This document shows positions 59,062-64,000 of a stretch of 64,000 nt of DNA, one piece after another. The position numbers and the translations under genes were made by a program. The DNA comes from Vibrio sp. UCD-FRSSP16_30. Its GTDB lineage: Bacteria; Pseudomonadota; Gammaproteobacteria; Enterobacterales; Vibrionaceae. The stretch's first letter is position 1; each line of letters begins with the position of its first letter. Under the pieces are notes generated by a model. That model saw only the letters and a list, made by a program, of their open reading frames with translations, did no database searches and had not been told where the DNA came from. The DNA lies in assembly GCF_001676025.1 (NCBI RefSeq), contig NZ_LZFW01000013.1, positions 32,753 to 96,752 on the forward strand, given 5' to 3'.

Positions 59062-59517
59062 TTATTGTTGTAAATCGACTCGCACGCCATTGTCAAAATA
59101 GAGAATACGGACACTATCAGAGGCTGAAAATAGCATGTTTCGATCAATGTCTTGAATCACATCAATGAGGCGATCGTCATCTGTACGAATCAATAGCTCG
59201 ACCAATTTATGTTCAACTTTATATTGCTGATGACCATAATGTTGCACGACGCCAGCACCGGCGACCGCGCCTAATGCTGTCGCCACCTCTCTTCCCGTTC
59301 CATCACCAAATTGATTACCAATCACACCACCGACTACCGCCCCTAATAAGGTTTGCCAGCCCTTTGCTTTAGAGTCGATAATTTGCTGCTGGGAAATATA
59401 GCGAACGGTCTCTACATGACCATAGACAACGTTATTAACCGGGCGCGCTGTATTTCTTTGATAGGCCGCTTGTGTTAATAATGGAAACAATAATAAAAGT
59501 GTAATTAGTATTCTCAT
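59062..59517 (-). CDS. Glycine-zipper envelope protein (SlyB/YmgG-like)
   Basis: A 151-residue protein with a signal peptide cleaved near residue 17 (LLTQA) and no lipobox Cys, so not a lipoprotein like SlyB itself. The glycine-zipper 2TM motif (LLGAVVGGVIGNQFGDGTGREVATALGAVAGA) lies at residues 56-88, followed by a small basic/acidic C-terminal domain. Related proteins sit in the outer membrane or periplasm and relate to envelope integrity. Its start codon is only six bases from the divergent aat start, with AAGGT overlapping aat. Confidence 0.75.
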   Translation of the reverse strand: MRILITLLLLFPLLTQAAYQRNTARPVNNVVYGHVETVRYISQQQIIDSKAKGWQTLLGAVVGGVIGNQFGDGTGREVATALGAVAGAGVVQHYGHQQYKVEHKLVELLIRTDDDRLIDVIQDIDRNMLFSASDSVRILYFDNGVRVDLQQ

Positions 59518-59523
59518 TGTCTC

Positions 59524-60228
59524 ATGACCTTATATCTTTCCGAATTAACCGCTGATAATAGCGAATTTCCTGACCCAAGTTTAGCATTGACTAAACCCAA
59601 TGGGTTACTTGCATTTGGTGGCGATTTATCCACTGAAAGGTTACATAATGCTTATCGGCAAGGCATTTTTCCATGGTACAGCTATGGTGAACCTATTTTA
59701 TGGTGGAGCCCATCGCCAAGGGCCGTCTTCATTCCTGAGACATTTACCCCATCGAAAAGTTTGGTTAAATTTCAGAAAAAACAAAATTATAAGGTCACAA
59801 TAAATCATGCAACGGACCAGTTGATTGACCTTTGCGCCAGTACTCGGCCTGATGAAGAAACTTGGATAACGGATGAAATGTTGCATGCCTACCAAATGCT
59901 GGCTAAAGCGGGACATTGCCATTCAGTCGAAGTATGGCAAGACGAACAGTTGATTGGCGGCCTATATGGGGTCTCTGTGGGCAGTGTCTTTTGTGGTGAG
60001 TCGATGGTCAGCATCAAAACAAACGCTTCAAAAATAGCCTTGTGGTATTTTACTCAGCACTTTGTAAAACAGGGTGGCAAACTGATTGATTGCCAAATAA
60101 TGAACCCTCATTTAGCGTCATTAGGCGCAATAGAGATACCCAGAAGTGAATTTCAAGGCTATCTTTTATCACATAGAGATCGGCCAATGGTCAGTCACTG
60201 CTTCTTCCCTCAAACCCTGTCTATTTAA
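59524..60228 (+). CDS. aat: Leucyl/phenylalanyl-tRNA-protein transferase
   Basis: A 234-residue N-degron enzyme adding Leu or Phe to proteins with N-terminal Arg or Lys. Family motifs: PNGLLAFGGDLSTERL, GIFPWYSYGEPILWWSPSPR, and GGLYGVSVGSVFCGESM. Length matches the family. The ATG is fixed by the family start TLYLSEL, but no Shine-Dalgarno sequence precedes it, and the start lies six bases from the oppositely directed neighbour. It starts a run of N-degron genes with bpt 32 bases downstream. Confidence 0.96.
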   Translation: MTLYLSELTADNSEFPDPSLALTKPNGLLAFGGDLSTERLHNAYRQGIFPWYSYGEPILWWSPSPRAVFIPETFTPSKSLVKFQKKQNYKVTINHATDQLIDLCASTRPDEETWITDEMLHAYQMLAKAGHCHSVEVWQDEQLIGGLYGVSVGSVFCGESMVSIKTNASKIALWYFTQHFVKQGGKLIDCQIMNPHLASLGAIEIPRSEFQGYLLSHRDRPMVSHCFFPQTLSI

Positions 60229-60260
60229 GTTGATACCAGATTAAGGACGCGATTTAGCCA

Positions 60261-60959
60261 ATGAATTCCGAGTTACAACAAATTCAAGTGGGCTTTACTC
60301 AAAATCACCCATGCAGCTATTTAAAAGACCAGCAAGAACGCGTTGCGGTCGCTTTGGATGAAGAACTGCAGTCAAGCCAAGGTTATGAGCTTTTATTGGC
60401 CAATGGCTTTAGACGCAGTGGCGAGACTATTTATCGCCCATACTGTGAAAGCTGCAATAAATGCACTGCGATTCGAATTGATGTAGAGCAGTTCAGAGCC
60501 TCAAAAAGTCAAAAACGATTACTGAACAAAGCCAAGCACATGCATTGGGAGGTCACTCACGATATCAGCGCTCATTGGTTTGAATTATATCGTCAATATA
60601 TCGAGATTAGGCACTTTGAAGGCAGTATGTACCCGCCTAATGAAATGGATTTTAAGAAATTTATTCATTCAAATACGGTTCCAAGTGGCTTTTTACACAT
60701 TTATGAGCAAGAAAAGCTCATCTCAATTGCCGTGACCGATCAACTCAACGATGCCAATAGTGCTTTTTACACCTTTTATAGCCCGCAACACTCGCTATCG
60801 CTAGGGACACTGTCAGTGTTATATCAAATTCAATATACCCGCTCACAGGGCAAAAAGTGGCTATATTTGGGCTATCAAATCGATGAATGTCCTGCGATGA
60901 ATTATAAAGTCCGATTTGATTCGCATCAAAAGCTAGTAAATCAACGGTGGCAAGGGTAG
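60261..60959 (+). CDS. bpt: Aspartate/glutamate leucyltransferase (Bpt)
   Basis: A 232-residue protein related to eukaryotic arginyltransferase (ATE). The N-terminal Cys cluster reads HPCSYLKDQQERVA and YCESCNKCTAIRI, and the GNAT-like C-terminal half contains FYTFYSPQHSLSLGTLSV and WLYLGYQIDECPAMNYK. In Vibrio vulnificus the orthologue adds Leu to N-terminal Asp and Glu. It is 32 bases after aat, so probably cotranscribed. Confidence 0.95.
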   Translation: MNSELQQIQVGFTQNHPCSYLKDQQERVAVALDEELQSSQGYELLLANGFRRSGETIYRPYCESCNKCTAIRIDVEQFRASKSQKRLLNKAKHMHWEVTHDISAHWFELYRQYIEIRHFEGSMYPPNEMDFKKFIHSNTVPSGFLHIYEQEKLISIAVTDQLNDANSAFYTFYSPQHSLSLGTLSVLYQIQYTRSQGKKWLYLGYQIDECPAMNYKVRFDSHQKLVNQRWQG

Positions 60960-60980
60960 AATATCGCCCAATGCGAATAG

Positions 60981-61247
<267 letters not shown>

Positions 61248-61266
61248 TATCTCTGTTAACTATGCA

Positions 61267-61300
61267 TAAAAAAACGGAGCTTAAGCTCCGTTTTTTTATG
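61267..61300. terminator. Terminator after infA
   Basis: AACGGAGCTTAAGCTCCGTT is a 20-base perfect palindrome flanked by an A run and a T run; it can act in both directions. Confidence 0.88.
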
Positions 61301-61324
61301 CACGCTCTATAAGACCAATCCGTA

Positions 61325-61372
61325 ATACTAATCACAGTAAGCCTCTGATCATTGACTTACTGTAATTAGTAT
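61325..61372. repeat. 48-bp hairpin repeat, copy F of the ATACCAATC family
   Basis: ATACTAATCACAGTAAG and CTTACTGTAATTAGTAT are inverted repeats matching at 16 of 17 positions around a 14-base centre. The arms resemble the ends of copies A and B, as if the whole interior had been lost. Confidence 0.55.
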
Positions 61373-61421
61373 AAGTTTGAGCCTGCCATTACAAACTCAA
61401 ACTTATTCAGAATGGCATCAA

Positions 61422-63689
61422 TTAATGATGCAACGCTTCTTCTTCAGTATTGGCATAATGAAAGTTCAGTTCATCATCTTGTAGATTAACCGACACAGAG
61501 CCTCCATTCACCAACTCACCAAACAATAGCTCATTCGCTAAAGGTTTCTTCAGCTTCTCTTGGATCATACGAGACATCGGTCTTGCGCCCATCGCTTTAT
61601 CGTAGCCTTTAACCGCCAACCAATGGCGAGCATTATCGGAAACTTCTAAAGAGACGCCTCGAGAATCTAACTGAGCCTGAAGCTCAACAATAAACTTATC
61701 CACGACTTGATGAATAACTTGCTCATCTAAGCTGTTAAACCAAATAATATTATCTAGGCGATTACGAAACTCTGGTGTAAATACGCGCTTGATAATAGCC
61801 ATTGCATCAGGTGCATGATCTTGCTGAATCAGACCAATCGATTGTTTCTCAGTTTCAACGACACCAGCATTGGTCGTCATCACTAAAATCACATTTCTAA
61901 AATCAGCCTTACGTCCGTTATTGTCCGTCAGCGTCCCGTTATCCATCACCTGCAACAGCAAGTTAAAGATATCTGGGTGTGCTTTCTCTATTTCATCAAG
62001 CAGCACCACAGAGTGAGGCTGTTTAATAACTGCATCGGTCAGCAAACCACCTTGATCGTACCCTACGTAGCCAGGAGGCGCGCCAATCAAGCGGCTGATA
62101 GAGTGACGTTCGCCATACTCAGACATATCAAAGCGTAGTAGCTCAATACCTAGCAGTTTCGCCATCTGAGCGGTGACTTCCGTTTTACCTACCCCTGTTG
62201 GGCCGGCAAACAAGAATGAACCTACTGGTTTGTTTTCAGCGCTCAATCCTGCTCGTGATAACTTAATCGACTCACTAAGCACATCAATTGCCTGATCTTG
62301 TCCAAATACCAGCATCTTCATTTTGCGATCAAGATTTTTCAGGATGTCTTTATCTGAAGAAGATACTGATTTTTCTGGAATACGAGCCATCTTAGCTACC
62401 ATAGCTTCGATATCCCCTACCCCAACGGTTTTCTTACGACGACTGCTTGGCACAAGTCGGCTCTTAGCACCCGCTTCATCAATCACATCAATGGCCTTAT
62501 CAGGCAAGTGACGTTCATTAATGTATTTAGCCGAAAGCTCAACCGCAGCACGAAGTGCTTTATTGGTATAACGCACCTCATGATGCTCTTCGTACTTGGA
62601 TTTCAATCCCATCAAAATCTTGGTCGTATCATCTAATGAAGGTTCAACTACATCAATTTTTTGGAAGCGACGAGACAGCGCACGCTCTTTTTCAAAAATG
62701 GTGCTGTACTCTTGATAAGTTGTTGAACCAATACAACGTAGTTTACCGCTACTCAGCAATGGTTTAATTAGATTAGCCGCATCCACTTGACCACCCGATG
62801 CCGCGCCTGCGCCAATAATGGTATGGATCTCATCAATAAATAGAATCGCTTCATCTTGCTTTTCTAGTTGCTTGAGAATGTTCTTAAAACGCTTCTCAAA
62901 ATCACCACGGTATTTAGTACCCGCAAGTAAAGAACCAATGTCCAATGAATAGATCACAGAATCTGCAATGACCTCAGGTACGTCACCTTGCACTATTCGC
63001 CATGCTAGACCTTCAGCAATGGCCGTTTTACCAACACCTGCTTCACCTACCAACAAAGGATTGTTTTTGCGACGACGACACAGCACTTGAATGGTACGTT
63101 CAAGCTCTTGATCTCGTCCAATCAAAGGGTCGATATTGCCGTTTCGAGCCACAACATTGAGATTAGTGGCAAAATTTTCTAGCTGATCTTCTTGTTGCGC
63201 GGTTTCTTCCGTTGTTTCAGCATTACCAAACAATTCTGATGAGTCGTCTTTTGGTGTTTTAGTAATACCATGAGAAATGAAGTTAACAATATCTAAACGG
63301 CTAACGTCATTTTTCTTCAATAGATAAGCGGCGTGGGATTCTTGTTCGCTAAAAATAGCCACCAGCACGTTAGCACCAGAGACTTCATTTCGACCTGAGG
63401 ATTGCACATGAAAAACAGCACGTTGTAACACACGCTGAAAACTCAATGTTGGCTGAGTTTCTCGGGTTGCGTCATCCACAGCAATCAGTGGTGTTGTTTG
63501 TTCAATAAAGGTATCCAGTTCTTGACGGATAGTTTCTAGATTTGCGCCACAGGCTTTCAGAGCCTCATTAGCCGATTGGTTGTCTAGAAGCGCCAACAGC
63601 AGATGCTCTACCGTCATAAACTCATGTTGTTTATCTCGCGCTTGAGAAAAAGCGCCATTTAAACTTGTTTCTAGTTCCTTGTTTAGCAT
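61422..63689 (-). CDS. clpA: ClpA, ATP-dependent Clp protease ATPase subunit
   Basis: A 755-residue AAA+ unfoldase. Residues 1-145 are the double Clp-N domain; the first AAA+ module has Walker A GEAGVGKT and Walker [11 protein letters not shown]; the second has [27 protein letters not shown] and the ClpP-docking loop IGL in KQSIGLIQQ. Length matches Escherichia coli ClpA (758). It lies 57 bases after clpS, its adaptor, and delivers N-degron substrates to ClpP, which is not in the window. Confidence 0.97.
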   Translation of the reverse strand: MLNKELETSLNGAFSQARDKQHEFMTVEHLLLALLDNQSANEALKACGANLETIRQELDTFIEQTTPLIAVDDATRETQPTLSFQRVLQRAVFHVQSSGRNEVSGANVLVAIFSEQESHAAYLLKKNDVSRLDIVNFISHGITKTPKDDSSELFGNAETTEETAQQEDQLENFATNLNVVARNGNIDPLIGRDQELERTIQVLCRRRKNNPLLVGEAGVGKTAIAEGLAWRIVQGDVPEVIADSVIYSLDIGSLLAGTKYRGDFEKRFKNILKQLEKQDEAILFIDEIHTIIGAGAASGGQVDAANLIKPLLSSGKLRCIGSTTYQEYSTIFEKERALSRRFQKIDVVEPSLDDTTKILMGLKSKYEEHHEVRYTNKALRAAVELSAKYINERHLPDKAIDVIDEAGAKSRLVPSSRRKKTVGVGDIEAMVAKMARIPEKSVSSSDKDILKNLDRKMKMLVFGQDQAIDVLSESIKLSRAGLSAENKPVGSFLFAGPTGVGKTEVTAQMAKLLGIELLRFDMSEYGERHSISRLIGAPPGYVGYDQGGLLTDAVIKQPHSVVLLDEIEKAHPDIFNLLLQVMDNGTLTDNNGRKADFRNVILVMTTNAGVVETEKQSIGLIQQDHAPDAMAIIKRVFTPEFRNRLDNIIWFNSLDEQVIHQVVDKFIVELQAQLDSRGVSLEVSDNARHWLAVKGYDKAMGARPMSRMIQEKLKKPLANELLFGELVNGGSVSVNLQDDELNFHYANTEEEALHH

Positions 63690-63746
63690 ACAGGCCTCCC
63701 TAAAACTTCAAAAACAACCACATCATTAATAGTAATTCGAATATGG

Positions 63747-64000
63747 TTATGCTCTTTCCATGGTGCATAGCAAAGGGTGTTCTTCCTGCTCAGAGTACAA
63801 TGTAACCTGTGCAACCTTTGTTTCTGCTACTTCAGCTGTGTAAGTGCCACAACGTGCTTTCCCCTCATAATGCACCTGAAGCATGGTTTGAGCGGCTCTA
63901 TCGGCATCCATACCAAAAAAGCGCTCAAGGATTTCAATAACAAAATCCATCGGGGTGTAATCATCATTATTTAAAATAACGTGATACATAGGGGGTGGTT
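63747..64000 (-). CDS. clpS: ClpS, N-degron adaptor of ClpAP (start cut by the right edge)
   Basis: 84 visible codons of the ClpS core. Codons for three prolines then [21 protein letters not shown] continue the family's KPP-MY stretch, so the real start lies beyond the window and the ATG at 63989 is internal. The substrate-pocket motif [11 protein letters not shown], the helix [23 protein letters not shown] and the C-terminal PLLCTMERA match the family. It binds N-terminal Leu, Phe, Tyr and Trp and delivers proteins to ClpA, encoded just downstream. Confidence 0.96.
   Translation of the reverse strand, partial: PPPMYHVILNNDDYTPMDFVIEILERFFGMDADRAAQTMLQVHYEGKARCGTYTAEVAETKVAQVTLYSEQEEHPLLCTMERA

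Overview
The window is a chromosomal segment of a marine gammaproteobacterium, almost certainly a Vibrio or a close relative. Reasons: moderate-to-low GC; the neighbourhoods tag / dual-adaptor RND pump / pspCBA-pspF-sapABCDF and hisGDCBHAFI-nhaC-hns-gsk, which I recall from Vibrio cholerae chromosome 1; Vibrio-type Bpt, Aat, YciN and H-NS; and a family-II (DHH) pyrophosphatase. No tRNA, rRNA, prophage, transposase or CRISPR array was seen. Layout: 1-7319 (minus) is the N-terminal part of a giant repeat adhesin that runs off the left edge; twenty complete and one partial copy of a near-identical 101-residue cadherin-like domain are visible. 7850-14181 holds a six-helix HdeD-like protein and the nitric-oxide detoxification set norV-norW with its regulator norR; an fpr gene sits between norV and norR. 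14221-20120 holds tag and a tripartite-pump operon with two adaptors. 20356-24844 holds a VC0807-type membrane protein, a strongly codon-optimised lipoprotein of unknown role, and the phage-shock locus pspABC with divergent pspF. 24892-30172 is the sapABCDF transporter. 30283-32504 has ppaC and cmoB. 32641-35911 is a three-gene retropepsin-like / transglutaminase-like-7TM / ATP-grasp module. 36073-40971 holds housekeeping genes (tdk, cysS, ppiB, lpxH), a stand-alone EAL protein and a SEC-C protein. 41139-48523 is the complete histidine operon with its leader peptide and attenuator. 48934-50529 is an NhaC-family transporter preceded by what reads as a lysine riboswitch. 51261-57578 holds hns, gsk (with a PurR-like box), topA, yciN and a Bax-like glucosaminidase. 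57663-64000 holds aroA, a glycine-zipper protein, and an N-degron proteolysis cluster: aat, bpt, infA, clpA and clpS (clpS is cut by the right edge). Several systems are linked by sigma-54 logic: norR/norV and pspF/pspA each pair an enhancer-binding protein with a -24/-12 promoter candidate. A non-autonomous repeat family with ATACCAATC ends occurs as two near-identical ~162-bp copies about 41 kb apart in opposite orientation, plus several degraded or hairpin-sized relatives. The items most worth a second look are the lysine riboswitch before the NhaC-type gene, the peptidase/transglutaminase/ATP-grasp module, the homogenised adhesin repeats, the repeat family, the GSFSGA loop of PspF and a leader hairpin that hides the ribosome binding site of the unknown lipoprotein.
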